A stretch of 64,000 bases of DNA from an uncultured Erysipelotrichaceae bacterium (GCA_947569705.1 CANOSP010000003.1:1-64000); one strand, 5' to 3'. Positions 53,651 through 62,676 are shown, counted from the first letter of the stretch. A program made the numbers and translations. The notes: generated by a model from the sequence alone, not told the origin.

Positions 53651-55921
53651 ATGGATCAGAAACAAGAAAACATCAAGAATCATTCGCATCACCATGAATG
53701 CGGTCACTGTCATGATCATGAACATGAGCATCTGTATGAAGCAGATCATTCTCATCATCATGATTATAATGATTCTCACAGTCATCACGGCAGTTGTACT
53801 TGTGATCATGAGCATTCGCATACCCATACAGAAAGAACACTCAGCGATGCGGTTAAGTTTAAGGTAGCGAATCTTGATTGTGCAAATTGTGCGCAAAAGG
53901 TTGAAAATGCAATAAAAAAAGCTGACGGTGTTGAAGATGCCGCTTTGAATTTTTCAAGCTCGCTGTTATTTGTAAAGACACATCATGCCGTTGACTTGCA
54001 GGATTTACAAAAGCAGTTACAGGATATTGCGAGTGAAGCGGAACCGGGAGTGTTAATTACACCGTATGATCATAAAGCAGCGTCAAAGGATGAAACACAT
54101 CACGGGCAAACAAAGGAGCTTTTGCGTTTAGCGATTGCTTTGGGACTGTTTGTTTTCGGTGCAGTTATGGAAGAAAAGCTGTTTTTTGCGGCAGCGCTGA
54201 TTGTTTCGGGATTTCCGGTAGTTGTTAAGGCATTGCGAAATTTATGGCACGGAGAATGGTTTGATGAAAACTTTTTAATGACAATAGCGGCGTTCGGAGC
54301 GTTTGTGATCGGCGAATGGGCAGAAGGCAGCGCAGTTATGGTATTTTATGAAATCGGTGAATTATTCCAGTCCTATGCAGTAAATCGTTCACGGCGATCA
54401 ATATCTTCCTTAATGGATATACGTGCGGAATATGCGAATGTATTGAAGGACGGCCGTGAAGTCAGACTGTCTCCGGAAGAAGCGGCGATCGGTGATATTA
54501 TGGTAATCAGACCCGGTGAGCGTGTGGCATTAGACGGAATTTTAATTCAAGGGGAAACATCACTGGATACCTCGGCATTGAGCGGAGAAAGCTTACCGAG
54601 AGAGGTTGAAACAGGCGATGAAATCCTAGCCGGGAGTGTGAATCTAAGCGGTTTGATACAGGTGCGGGTTACGCGCGAATTCGCTCAAAGCAGTGTTTCA
54701 CGAATCTTAGAGTTGGTGGAAAATGCCGGAAGTAAAAAAGCACCGGTAGAAAAATTTATAACGAAATTTGCACGTATTTATACACCGCTTGTCGTAGGTA
54801 GTGCATTGCTTGTATTATTGCTTCCGATGCTTCTGCTTGACAATGCAATGTTTGATCAGTGGCTTTATCGTGCCTTAACCTTCCTTGTTGTATCATGTCC
54901 TTGTGCGCTCGTTGTATCCGTTCCGCTCGGATTATTTGCAGGGATCGGCGGCGCAGGTAAAAAAGGCATTCTTGTGAAAGGTGGAAATTATTTAGAAGCC
55001 TTGGATACAATCGATACCGTTGTGTTTGATAAAACCGGTACGTTGACGAAAGGAAGCTTTACCGTAAGCGGTATTCACTCATCAAAACTGACAGAAGCAG
55101 AATTGTTGGAACTGGGTGCTTATGGGGAAGTTTATTCCAATCATCCGATTGCGAAATCAATCAGTACGGCATACGGTAAACCGATTCAAAAAGAGCGCAT
55201 CTCTGATTTTGAAGAACTCAGCGGACGCGGAATCCATTGTAAAATGGATCAAAAAGAGCTGTACTTAGGGAATCATAAGTTAATGGAACAGCTGCGGCTT
55301 CCCTATGAAAAAAATACACCGATCGGGACGATTATCCATATTGCAGCCGATTCGGATTATCTCGGCTATATTGTAATTAATGATGAAATAAAGGAACACA
55401 GTCGACAAGCAATACAAGAACTGAAAACAACGGGTGTTTCTCAATGTATCATGTTAAGCGGTGATAGAAACGAAGTCGCACAGGCTGTGGGAAAGGAATT
55501 GGGCTTGGATGCCGTATATGCGCAGCTTTTGCCGGAACAAAAGGTCGAAAAGGTGGAAGAACTGATGCGTGATCATCACGGTCGCCTTGCCTTTGTCGGT
55601 GACGGCATCAATGATGCACCGGTCTTAGCACGTGCAGATATAGGCGTTGCTATGGGCGGAATCGGTTCTGACGCGGCAATCGAGGCAGCGGATGTCGTCT
55701 TAATGAAAGATGATCCGATTGCCTTGGCACAAGCAGTTCAAATATCTAAGCGCACCAAACGCATTCTTCGCCAAAATATCATATTCTCACTTGCGGTAAA
55801 GGGAGCGGTACTGGTATTAACCGTATTCGGTTTATCTACTATGTGGATGGGCGTATTTGCCGATGTCGGTGTTACACTGCTTGCCGTAATGAATTCAATG
55901 AGAGCTTTAAAGGTTTCATAA
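53651..55921 (+). CDS. cadA: Heavy-metal P1B-type ATPase (Cd/Zn/Pb exporter)
   Basis: A 756-residue membrane pump exporting soft divalent metals. The first 60 residues are a His/Asp/Glu-rich tail with about 20 His. An HMA domain follows with its CxxC in LDCANCAQ (C77, C80). The membrane region has the transport motif SCPCALV (C416, C418), then the phosphorylation motif DKTGTLTKG (D460), and the hinge GDGINDAPVLARADIGVAMG. Later Lys and Gly-rich segments match P1B-2 ATPases. GGAGATGATTTT precedes the ATG. The CPC motif, the His tail and the CadC-type neighbour together favour Zn, Cd or Pb over copper. Confidence 0.94.
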   Translation: MDQKQENIKNHSHHHECGHCHDHEHEHLYEADHSHHHDYNDSHSHHGSCTCDHEHSHTHTERTLSDAVKFKVANLDCANCAQKVENAIKKADGVEDAALNFSSSLLFVKTHHAVDLQDLQKQLQDIASEAEPGVLITPYDHKAASKDETHHGQTKELLRLAIALGLFVFGAVMEEKLFFAAALIVSGFPVVVKALRNLWHGEWFDENFLMTIAAFGAFVIGEWAEGSAVMVFYEIGELFQSYAVNRSRRSISSLMDIRAEYANVLKDGREVRLSPEEAAIGDIMVIRPGERVALDGILIQGETSLDTSALSGESLPREVETGDEILAGSVNLSGLIQVRVTREFAQSSVSRILELVENAGSKKAPVEKFITKFARIYTPLVVGSALLVLLLPMLLLDNAMFDQWLYRALTFLVVSCPCALVVSVPLGLFAGIGGAGKKGILVKGGNYLEALDTIDTVVFDKTGTLTKGSFTVSGIHSSKLTEAELLELGAYGEVYSNHPIAKSISTAYGKPIQKERISDFEELSGRGIHCKMDQKELYLGNHKLMEQLRLPYEKNTPIGTIIHIAADSDYLGYIVINDEIKEHSRQAIQELKTTGVSQCIMLSGDRNEVAQAVGKELGLDAVYAQLLPEQKVEKVEELMRDHHGRLAFVGDGINDAPVLARADIGVAMGGIGSDAAIEAADVVLMKDDPIALAQAVQISKRTKRILRQNIIFSLAVKGAVLVLTVFGLSTMWMGVFADVGVTLLAVMNSMRALKVS

Positions 55922-55928
55922 CAATATC

Positions 55929-55962
55929 AGCGGTGACTTTTTCATTCTGTCACTGCTTTTTT
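55929..55962 (+). terminator. Terminator of the metal-efflux operon
   Basis: AGCGGTGAC pairs with GTCACTGCT (one G-T pair), loop of 11 bases, then TTTTT. Confidence 0.85.
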
Positions 55963-56061
55963 ATCATTTTTATTGAGAATGGAATGAAAAAACAATGAAA
56001 GTGAAAGAAAAAGATTGATAATTTCTTTCATAAACAGTATAATAATATAGCACATTGGAAT

Positions 56062-56124
56062 GTTTGCTTTAATTATTATGGGGAAAGAACCACACCTCAG
56101 GTATTTGCATATACTGTAGCAAAC
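56062..56124 (+). promoter_or_regulatory. Possible folded leader of the small pyrophosphatase gene
   Basis: GTTTGCT (56062-56068) is complementary to AGCAAAC (56118-56124), enclosing a 49-base segment with GGGGAAAGAACCACACCTCAG. It lies about 50 bp before the ATG and has no ORF. The evidence is weak: one seven-bp helix. Confidence 0.25.
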
Positions 56125-56172
56125 AGCGTAAATTTGAAATTATACGAAGAGGATCAACGAGGAGGAAGCAAT

Positions 56173-56562
56173 ATGAATAGTTTAGAAAATAACGCTTTTT
56201 TTTGGCAGAAATTAGATACACTGTTTTTTTCGTCTAAATTGGTTGTTGATCGCCCCCGTAATACTGTTCATTATAAATATTCTAATTTAGTTTATCCAGT
56301 AGACTACGGATATTTAAGTGATACTACCGGAAGTGATCAGGCACCGATTGATGTATTTAAAGGATCGCAGAAATCCAATCAAGTGGGAGCTATTGTTGTA
56401 AGTGCCGATATTTTAAAAAAGGATTGCGAAGTAAAGCTGTTGATCGGATGCAGTGAAGAAGAGGAACATGAAGTGTTAGCGTTTTTGAATCAAACGGAAT
56501 TTCAAAAGGCTATCATGATTCATCGCGGTAATGAAGTTCCCGAATGGGCGCAAAATGATTAA
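56173..56562 (+). CDS. Small divergent inorganic pyrophosphatase-like protein
   Basis: 129 residues. The central part (RPRNTVHYKYSNLVYPVDYGYL, in two pieces: RPRNTVHYKY and YPVDYGYLSDT, then GSDQAPIDVFKG) clearly resembles family I inorganic pyrophosphatases, but the protein is about 45 residues shorter than the normal enzyme. The metal-binding DGDPxD motif is reduced to DQAPID, with the middle Asp replaced by Ala. Short forms like this are known in Firmicutes and may act on another substrate. AGGAGGAAGCAAT precedes the ATG at 56173; an upstream in-frame ATG has no such site. Confidence 0.7.
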   Translation: MNSLENNAFFWQKLDTLFFSSKLVVDRPRNTVHYKYSNLVYPVDYGYLSDTTGSDQAPIDVFKGSQKSNQVGAIVVSADILKKDCEVKLLIGCSEEEEHEVLAFLNQTEFQKAIMIHRGNEVPEWAQND

Positions 56563-56563
56563 A

Positions 56564-56591
56564 AAGTAAGCAGAAGTGCTTATTTTTTTTA
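56564..56591 (+). terminator. Terminator of the pyrophosphatase-like gene
   Basis: AGTAAGCA pairs with TGCTTATT around a GAAG tetraloop, followed by a run of T. Confidence 0.8.
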
Positions 56592-56696
56592 TTCTTTTTC
56601 ATATGTTAGTTACAGGAGCAATGCTTTAATTTGAAAAAAAGAATTGAATGATCAGTGTGCAAAGCACATGAGAAGCAAATGAACGGAGCGAATGAT

Positions 56697-57179
56697 ATGA
56701 AACTATGGATATGCTTGTGTTTTTGTTTGACGTTGATTATTTCCGGATGCAGGGCATCGGTAGGAAGCTTTCATGATGATTCGTTAAATATGACGGTTCT
56801 TTCCGATGTAATCAATGAGAAAATTTCCGCAAAAGAATGGAATATAGATCCTCTTTTGGAATCTTACAGTATTCAAGAAGCAGAACTGCTTTACGGAATT
56901 GAAGATGCATTTTGTGAAGAAGTCCTGATTCGCAGAGCATTGTCGGATGCCGCATGTGAAGAAATCGTCATTGTTCGTGCGAAGGATCAGCATCAAAGTG
57001 ATATTATGAAGCAGTTTCAAACATATCAGCAGGATCGTGCCGCAGCTTTTGCAAGATTGGTGAATCAACAGGCGATGGTTCAACAGGCAGTAACGGTAAA
57101 CTATGGAAACTATGTCATCTTTGTATGTAGTAAAGATCAGACAAACGTGTTACAATATATGCGTTCTTTATCGGAATAA
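56697..57179 (+). CDS. DUF4358 family lipoprotein
   Basis: A 160-residue lipoprotein: signal peptide with lipobox LIISGC (C18). The mature part resembles DUF4358 (the segment EAELLYGIEDAFCEE, then a stretch with EIVIVRAKD and QDRAAAF). The function of the domain is unknown. I start it at the ATG at 56697 (GGAGCGAATGAT upstream), which places the lipobox at a standard distance. It stands between a pyrophosphatase-like gene and a BrkB-type membrane protein gene. Confidence 0.8.
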   Translation: MKLWICLCFCLTLIISGCRASVGSFHDDSLNMTVLSDVINEKISAKEWNIDPLLESYSIQEAELLYGIEDAFCEEVLIRRALSDAACEEIVIVRAKDQHQSDIMKQFQTYQQDRAAAFARLVNQQAMVQQAVTVNYGNYVIFVCSKDQTNVLQYMRSLSE

Positions 57180-57301
57180 CGGATGTCTGAAACAATGATT
57201 ATTTTATTTTTCCAACAGCTGATGCGGGTTTGAGTGCATTTACAGCACTGCGGCTTCAAAAGCAGTTTTGTATCTATAGAATTGAAGAAAGGAGTGTTTG
57301 C

Positions 57302-58147
57302 ATGGATAAGATGAAAGATGTGATTATGGAATTTTTATCACCGGAAGCTAATCTGTTTGTGTATTCATTATCCTTCGGTTTGTTGTTGTCGCTTGCGCCA
57401 GGATTGATTATTTTTGCGATGATGTTTAAATGGGGGACTTTTTTAGATATTAATGTGGTGATTGATTTATTTCGCAGCCTGCATTTATCAGGTGATATTC
57501 AAGCAATTGTGGAAGATATTTTCATGGAGTTTATGAATAAGGATTACGGTTTTATTCCTGCTATTACCACTTTGTGTTTATCCTTTTGGCTGGCTTCCCG
57601 CAGTGTAAACTCATTTCTTTTGATCTCTGCAAGTCATGAAAAAGTAGATGTAGTGAAATTCTCGATTCGCATTCAATCTATATTTATGTTTATTATTTTT
57701 GTAGCTTTGTTAATCGGCGGAGTATTTTTGGCAACATTTTTGTATAATCTGGTGGATCCTTCATGGCTGCCGCTTTTAGGTGCGCTTATTATGGTGCCGG
57801 TGTTTTCTTTGATGTATCGCGCTTTATCGTTTCGTAAGCGCAGCTTGACTTTTGGCTTGGTCGGCGGATTGTTCACAACGACCGCTATGATTATACTGTT
57901 TTATTTATCGTTTATTTTAATTCATCAGATGATCACATATAACCGGATTTACGGATCCTTGGCTTCTTTGGTTGCGTTATTGCTGGTGATTTATATTATC
58001 GGCAGTGTGATTTATCTCGGATTCTTGTTAAACCTTGTTTTTGAGGAAAGCTATGGAAAAGAAGAAACCTTGCCGATGAAGCATGTGAAGTATTATGCAT
58101 TATGTGAGCGAGTTTATAACCGTTTGCCTTTTGTAATAAAGGATTAA
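57302..58147 (+). CDS. YihY/BrkB-family membrane protein
   Basis: A 281-residue protein with six transmembrane helices (about 20-40, 75-95 weaker, 115-135, 155-180, 190-215, 225-250) and the family pattern LSFGLLLSLAPGLIIF near the start and YGSLASLVALLLVIYIIG near the end. The family was once called ribonuclease BN by mistake; its true role is unknown, with suggestions of lipid or anion transport. AAAGGAGTGTTTGC precedes the ATG; the upstream in-frame start lacks a site. It is followed by rlmD after 39 bp, probably the same transcript. Confidence 0.85.
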   Translation: MDKMKDVIMEFLSPEANLFVYSLSFGLLLSLAPGLIIFAMMFKWGTFLDINVVIDLFRSLHLSGDIQAIVEDIFMEFMNKDYGFIPAITTLCLSFWLASRSVNSFLLISASHEKVDVVKFSIRIQSIFMFIIFVALLIGGVFLATFLYNLVDPSWLPLLGALIMVPVFSLMYRALSFRKRSLTFGLVGGLFTTTAMIILFYLSFILIHQMITYNRIYGSLASLVALLLVIYIIGSVIYLGFLLNLVFEESYGKEETLPMKHVKYYALCERVYNRLPFVIKD

Positions 58148-58186
58148 AGAATTGATATTTGTTTAATAGAAAAAGAGGATTGTAAA

Positions 58187-59497
58187 ATGAAGGTTGAAGT
58201 GATTAAAACAGGAATTAACGGAGAGGGAATTGCTTATATTGACCATACTCCGGTGTTTATCCCGCAGGTGCTTGTCGGTGAGGTTGTGGATATTGAAATC
58301 GTTGATAAGCAGAAACGCTTTATGCATGGTAAGCTGAAGCGTATTTTGAAAAAAAGTCCGAAGCGTGTGCTTCCGCCGTGCAAGATACAGGCAAGATGCG
58401 GGGGTTGTCCGCTGATGATCGCCGATTATGATGCACAGTTAGAAGCGAAACAGGCGTTGTTGCGTCAATCGCTGATTAAATATGCACAGATTGATCCGAA
58501 GCTGATTCGTCCGATTATCGGAAGTGAGGTACAGCTTGGTTATCGAAACCAGTGCAAGCTTCCTTGTGCTATGGTGGATCGTCGTTTAACGACCGGCATG
58601 TATATGGCAAACTCCAATTATTTTGAAGCGGTAGAGTATTGTGCTGTGCATGAGCAGGGGTTAGAGCAGATTCGTCACAAAATCGTAGAAGTGTTAAATG
58701 CGCATCATTTACGGGCATATGATTATCATAATAAAAGCGGAATCCGTACTGTAATTATTCGTGGCTTTGATCATGCTTATCAAGCTTGTATCGTAAGCGG
58801 TGAAGAGCCTTTGAGTAAAGAGTGCATCGCCGATTTAATGGAAATTGACGGTTTGGTAAGCTTATGGCAAAGTTATCATACGGTAAAAAAGACAACGGAT
58901 ATGTTCGGTAAAAAAATGATCCATTTAGGCGGTGCGAAGCAGTTACATATGAAGTTTGATCATTTAGAGTTGAAGCTTTCGCCACGCTCTTTCTTTCAGT
59001 TGAATACCAAACAGGCACAACATCTCTATCATGTTGTGGCTGACTTGGTGGGAGATAATAATGAGTTGATTGTGGAAGCCTACAGCGGTATCGGAGCTAT
59101 TTCTTTATATTTGAAAGACAAGGCGAAAGAAATCATCGGTATTGAGGAAGTGAAGGACGCCGTGGTTAATGCGAATGAAAATGCTTTGATCAACGGTGCC
59201 GAACATGTTTCCTTTTTGTGTGCCGACGCTGCGGATAAATTATCTTATCTGTCTAAAACGCGCAAGATTGATACGCTGGTTGTCGATCCGCCGCGCAGCG
59301 GACTTGATGATGCGATGTTGTATTGTATATTGAAAAGCAAAATCAAGCAAATAATTTATGTTTCATGTAATCCTGCGACATTGGGTAAGAATCTTGCGAT
59401 TTTAAAGGAACGTTACGAGGTTAAGGTGATACAGCCGATTGATATGTTTCCGCAGACGCAGCATGTTGAAAGTGTAATTCTGATAGTAAGAAAATAA
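58187..59497 (+). CDS. rlmD: 23S rRNA (uracil-5-)-methyltransferase RlmD/RlmCD type
   Basis: A 436-residue SAM-dependent enzyme making 5-methyluridine in 23S rRNA. An N-terminal TRAM domain (about 1-55) is followed by iron-sulfur ligands C65, C71, C74 and C152 (CKIQARCGGC and YCAVH). The Rossmann domain contains EAYSGIGAISLYL, DPPRSG, and the catalytic Cys C394 in VSCNPATLGKN. Whether it modifies U747, U1939 or both cannot be read from sequence; a single Firmicute enzyme (RlmCD) often does both. Its stop codon lies at the foot of a repeated hairpin. Confidence 0.93.
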   Translation: MKVEVIKTGINGEGIAYIDHTPVFIPQVLVGEVVDIEIVDKQKRFMHGKLKRILKKSPKRVLPPCKIQARCGGCPLMIADYDAQLEAKQALLRQSLIKYAQIDPKLIRPIIGSEVQLGYRNQCKLPCAMVDRRLTTGMYMANSNYFEAVEYCAVHEQGLEQIRHKIVEVLNAHHLRAYDYHNKSGIRTVIIRGFDHAYQACIVSGEEPLSKECIADLMEIDGLVSLWQSYHTVKKTTDMFGKKMIHLGGAKQLHMKFDHLELKLSPRSFFQLNTKQAQHLYHVVADLVGDNNELIVEAYSGIGAISLYLKDKAKEIIGIEEVKDAVVNANENALINGAEHVSFLCADAADKLSYLSKTRKIDTLVVDPPRSGLDDAMLYCILKSKIKQIIYVSCNPATLGKNLAILKERYEVKVIQPIDMFPQTQHVESVILIVRK

Positions 59498-59536
59498 AAG
59501 TGCAAATAAGCCGATAACAAAAGGTTGAAATGCACT
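59496..59536 (+). repeat. Hairpin repeat, copy 1 (after rlmD)
   Basis: AAAAGTGCA ... TGCACT with the inner GCCGAT-ACAA-AGGTTGAA region. It closely resembles 60627-60670. The 3' arm here is followed by GTGCG instead of a T run, so it has lost terminator character. Confidence 0.7.
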
Positions 59537-59620
59537 GTGCGATTAATATGAATCTTGTATTCATCGATTAGACTTGTGACAAGCAGAGAAATAGATGTTA
59601 TGGAAGGAGTAGCATACTAT

Positions 59621-60445
59621 ATGGAAGATATTTTTACAGAAGATATTTTTGAAAAACTAGATCCTTTACATAGTGTGTCGTTTAAGTTTGAAGGAACTCC
59701 ATTACCTACAAATCAAGATTTTTATTTTGTAGCAAAATGACATGAGATTTTTGAACGATATACTACTGCTAGATTATTTGTGAGAAAAGCATTAGAAGAT
59801 AACCGGGATTATTGGTACAACAGAATAGATGATGATAAAGTGCAGAGGGCAGTTGAATATTCATTCAAAGCTGAGTTATATGAAACTGCATTACTGAGCT
59901 ATAACATTCTAGTTGATCTGACATGGACATGGACATATGTTTCTGCCGAGTATGTATTATATTCATTTGATGGTGAAGGGAATGTAACAAATGCAGAAGA
60001 TATCTGTGGAATGCATCCAATTGAAGAAGCATATGAGCTGTTACGAAAAACTGAAAATGGAGTATCTTCACCACACGCAGAAGGAAATCCTTTTACTTAT
60101 CTAAAGGTAATGATACCTGAGTTTTCGGAGGCTGTAGAAACTATTGTTGAGTTTTGGAAAGTATTTTCTAATAGCTCAATTAGAAATCTATATAATTTTG
60201 TGAAACATAAAGGGAAGCCTCTTTATGAAGAAACCGAAAAATTGCGTGGTAGAAAATTAATGTCAATCTATATTGACGATGAAGAATGCCCATCAGATAT
60301 TAGAGATGTCCAAAAAATAATAAGTGTGGAAAAAGGATTACAAGAATTAATAGACTTTGATAATAATATGCTGTTTCCGTATGTTGAAAAATTGCTGTAC
60401 CATTTAAAAATAGCAGTTGACCCATCGCCACTGACATTTGTATAA
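59621..60445 (+). pseudogene. HEPN-like protein gene interrupted by an in-frame TGA
   Basis: The frame starts at ATG 59621 (GGAG 11 bases upstream), hits TGA at 59738-59740 (codon 40), and continues in the same frame without another stop to 60445. Joined, it would encode about 274 residues. The region after the stop has no ribosome binding site to restart translation. The product is acidic and helical; RNLYNFVKHKG near the middle of the downstream part resembles the R...H motif region of HEPN-type proteins (possibly the Cthe_2314-like group). TGA is an ordinary stop elsewhere in the window (e.g. the end of the glycerate kinase gene), so this is most simply a nonsense mutation or a sequencing error. 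Flanking hairpin copies suggest an inserted segment. Confidence 0.6.
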
Positions 60446-60558
60446 AAATTTCTGTTTAAAAGTAATGTAGTAACCATTAATATAGGTTAGCACTTAGAAA
60501 GAGCATTAATAAAAAAGCGGTGATAGTGATTAAAATAAGTTGATCACAAGAGGGTACT

Positions 60559-60639
60559 ATGCCTATATTTGTTGAGCTTAAAAGGTGTAAGCCATGTGGA
60601 AAGTATAGTAACGTTATTGAGAACATAAAAGTGCAATAA
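60559..60639 (+). CDS. Possible 26-residue peptide with CxxC
   Basis: ATG four bases after AGAGGG encodes a short basic peptide starting MPIFVELKRCKPCGKYSN. Its stop lies inside the second copy of the hairpin repeat. It may be the remnant of a larger gene carried by the same segment. The ribosome binding site is close and the ORF is tiny, so confidence is low. Nothing else in 60446-60866 looks coding. Confidence 0.2.
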   Translation: MPIFVELKRCKPCGKYSNVIENIKVQ

Positions 60640-60670
60640 GCCGATCACAATAGGCTGAAGTGCACTTTTT
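60627..60670 (+). terminator. Hairpin repeat, copy 2, with T run
   Basis: AAAAGTGCA pairs with TGCACTTTT, with an inner AGCC/GGCT stem, followed by TTTTTAC. This copy keeps a full terminator. It resembles the hairpin at 59496-59536, and the two bracket the interrupted HEPN-like gene. Confidence 0.7.
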
Positions 60671-60866
60671 ACTTATCACAAATCAAGTGTGATACAACGA
60701 TGATACAACGAACTGAAGCATTTCGAGCAGTCAAATGATCTCCATGGAAAGTGAAGCTTCAAAGGATGCAATTCTGTAAGACGGTAGTTTTAAAATGTAT
60801 TTCAGTTAATGAGGATTAGAATTCTAAATAGTTTTTGTTATAATTTATATAGGGAGTGATGACTTG

Positions 60867-61316
60867 ATGATAATTAAACTGGAACAAGATTTAACTTGTA
60901 CCGATATGGAAGTGACAATTAAATACGGCAGGGACAAAGAGAATCTTCAACGTATTATAAAACTGTTAAAATCAGTTACGATACAGATTAAATGTGAAAA
61001 GGACGGAACAGAGACAATGGTAAATTCTTCCGACATCTATTACATAGAAAGTGTCGACAAGCAAACATTCATTTATCTTGAGAAAGCAGTATATCGTACA
61101 GATTTTCGCTTATATCAACTGATCGAGCAATTGAGCAAATACGGCTTTGTCCAAATCAGTAAATCATGTATATTGAATATTCATTACATGGACAGCATCA
61201 AACCGCTGTTTAACAGCAGAATGGAAGCAACATTAAAAAACGGTGAACGAGTCTACATCAATCGTAAATATATAGGTGATGTAAAACAAGTTCTGAGAGG
61301 AGAAACAAGTATATGA
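60867..61316 (+). CDS. LytTR-domain transcriptional regulator
   Basis: A 149-residue protein whose C-terminal part (about 48-145) is a LytTR DNA-binding domain: SSDIYYIESVDKQTFIYL, then FVQISKSCILNIHYMDSIKPLFNSRM and VYINRKYIGDVKQVL in order. It has no response-regulator receiver domain; the first 45 residues are a short alpha/beta segment. Such stand-alone LytTR genes are regularly paired with a DUF3021 membrane protein, as here, and the pair likely acts like a regulator with a membrane antagonist. GGGAGTGATGACTTG precedes the ATG. The stop overlaps the next start (ATGA). Confidence 0.9.
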   Translation: MIIKLEQDLTCTDMEVTIKYGRDKENLQRIIKLLKSVTIQIKCEKDGTETMVNSSDIYYIESVDKQTFIYLEKAVYRTDFRLYQLIEQLSKYGFVQISKSCILNIHYMDSIKPLFNSRMEATLKNGERVYINRKYIGDVKQVLRGETSI

Positions 61317-61729
61317 GAAAAGGTATTATAAATATATTTGCGACAACGGGAATATCTTTGGTATTGCTGTCAATTATCGCAATGTGTTACAGTGCAGAAC
61401 TTATATGCGTCACAACCGTATTTCAAGTATTTTTAGTAAATATAGTTGCCCACTTGATACTTATCTATTTATCTAAAACGGAAATAAAATATTTGGCAGT
61501 CGAGATTGTCATAGAAATTGGATTGATCATTATCTTATCGCTGTTCTTCGGAGCAATCTTTCATTGGTATACAAGCACACCGATTATTGTTCTTATTCCG
61601 ATGAGTATTACAATATATGTCATCTCGATTGTTCTGAATATCCTGCGTATGAAACAAGACGCAGATGAAATTAACAAACTGATTCAAATCAATAAACAAG
61701 ACCGGAAAAATGTTTCGGTAAAGGGGTGA
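61313..61729 (+). CDS. DUF3021 family membrane protein
   Basis: A 138-residue protein with four transmembrane helices (about 8-25, 32-52, 60-83, 88-112) and a charged cytoplasmic tail (RMKQDADEINKLIQINKQDRK). The size, topology and overlap with the LytTR gene identify the DUF3021 partner. In other Firmicutes such partners are thought to restrain the LytTR regulator. The specific signal is unknown. Confidence 0.82.
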   Translation: MRKGIINIFATTGISLVLLSIIAMCYSAELICVTTVFQVFLVNIVAHLILIYLSKTEIKYLAVEIVIEIGLIIILSLFFGAIFHWYTSTPIIVLIPMSITIYVISIVLNILRMKQDADEINKLIQINKQDRKNVSVKG

Positions 61730-61735
61730 GATCAT

Positions 61736-62602
61736 ATGCTGATAAAAAGAGACAAAATATTAAATACAGTGTTGTTAATCTATATTTTATGCTTTGTATT
61801 TCGCGGCTTTGAATATTTTATATTACGAACAGACGAAACATTTTTGGGAGAGGCTTTCATTCACAAATTGATAGGCATTTTGATAATTTATGTTGCGGCT
61901 AAAATATATGGTATGAATTTTAAAAAAATAGGGTTCGCAAAAAACAGTGTATTAAGCAGTCTGATGAAAGGCTTAGGATTCGGATTGTTAGTTTTTACCG
62001 CGGCATATACGATTGAAATACTTATTCTGCTTGCACAAAATAAATTCATGACATTAGAGCTTTATGTAAGTGCCTATGCGGTTGACGGAAATATCGGCAA
62101 TCAAACAACGTTGTCCTTCTTTATTATTTGCATTATCGGTAATATCATCAATGTGATCATGGAAGAAGGCTTGTTCAGAGGATTGTTTCAAAAAATGCTT
62201 GAATATAAATATTTATTTATGACAAGTACGATCATCTCATCAACTCTTTTCGGCATATGGCATATTATGGCGCCTATCAGAAGTTATTGTGACGGAATGA
62301 TCACAGAGAGCGAGCTCATTTCCGGTATAATTATGTTAGCAGCTGCTTCATTTATGGTTGGCATTAAATTTTGCTTGCTTACGAAAATGACAGGCAGTTT
62401 ATATATGGGAATGAGTGACCATTTTGTAAATAACACAATAATAAATATTCTTCATGTAATGAGTAATACAGGGGCAGATGAGCTTCAGGCAGTGAGAATA
62501 GCTATTGCGCAAAGCCTGTCATTCATTATAGTGTTATACTTTTATATGCGAAATTATAAGGGGAAATCAGAGTGTGACGATCAAAAGAAAGAACGTTGCT
62601 AA
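61736..62602 (+). CDS. CPBP-family intramembrane glutamic protease-like protein
   Basis: A 288-residue protein with about eight transmembrane helices. CPBP (CAAX/Abi) motifs are visible: EEGLFR at E143-E144-x3-R148, then FGIWH about 35 residues later, and a last motif with SDHFVNN. These match the Rce1-like active site. In Firmicutes such proteins give bacteriocin self-immunity or take part in peptide processing; here the gene is third in an operon with LytTR and DUF3021 genes. No bacteriocin precursor is seen nearby, so the role is open. AAAGGGGTGAGATCAT precedes the ATG. Confidence 0.88.
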   Translation: MLIKRDKILNTVLLIYILCFVFRGFEYFILRTDETFLGEAFIHKLIGILIIYVAAKIYGMNFKKIGFAKNSVLSSLMKGLGFGLLVFTAAYTIEILILLAQNKFMTLELYVSAYAVDGNIGNQTTLSFFIICIIGNIINVIMEEGLFRGLFQKMLEYKYLFMTSTIISSTLFGIWHIMAPIRSYCDGMITESELISGIIMLAAASFMVGIKFCLLTKMTGSLYMGMSDHFVNNTIINILHVMSNTGADELQAVRIAIAQSLSFIIVLYFYMRNYKGKSECDDQKKERC

Positions 62603-62629
62603 AACAAGAGATTTATCAATAATACATCA

Positions 62630-62676
62630 AAGAGCCGATGAACGAGTGAGTAACAACAGTTCTGCGGCTCTGTTAT
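62630..62676 (+). terminator. Terminator of the LytTR operon
   Basis: AGAGCCG pairs with CGGCTCT, with a further GAAC/GTTC stem inside, and a moderate T tract (TGTTATATTT). Confidence 0.55.

Noticed and set aside
59738-59740. Recoding of the TGA as selenocysteine or tryptophan
   Set aside because: No SECIS-like hairpin follows directly, the position is not in a redox motif, and TGA ends ordinary genes elsewhere in this window, so a nonsense mutation is simpler.
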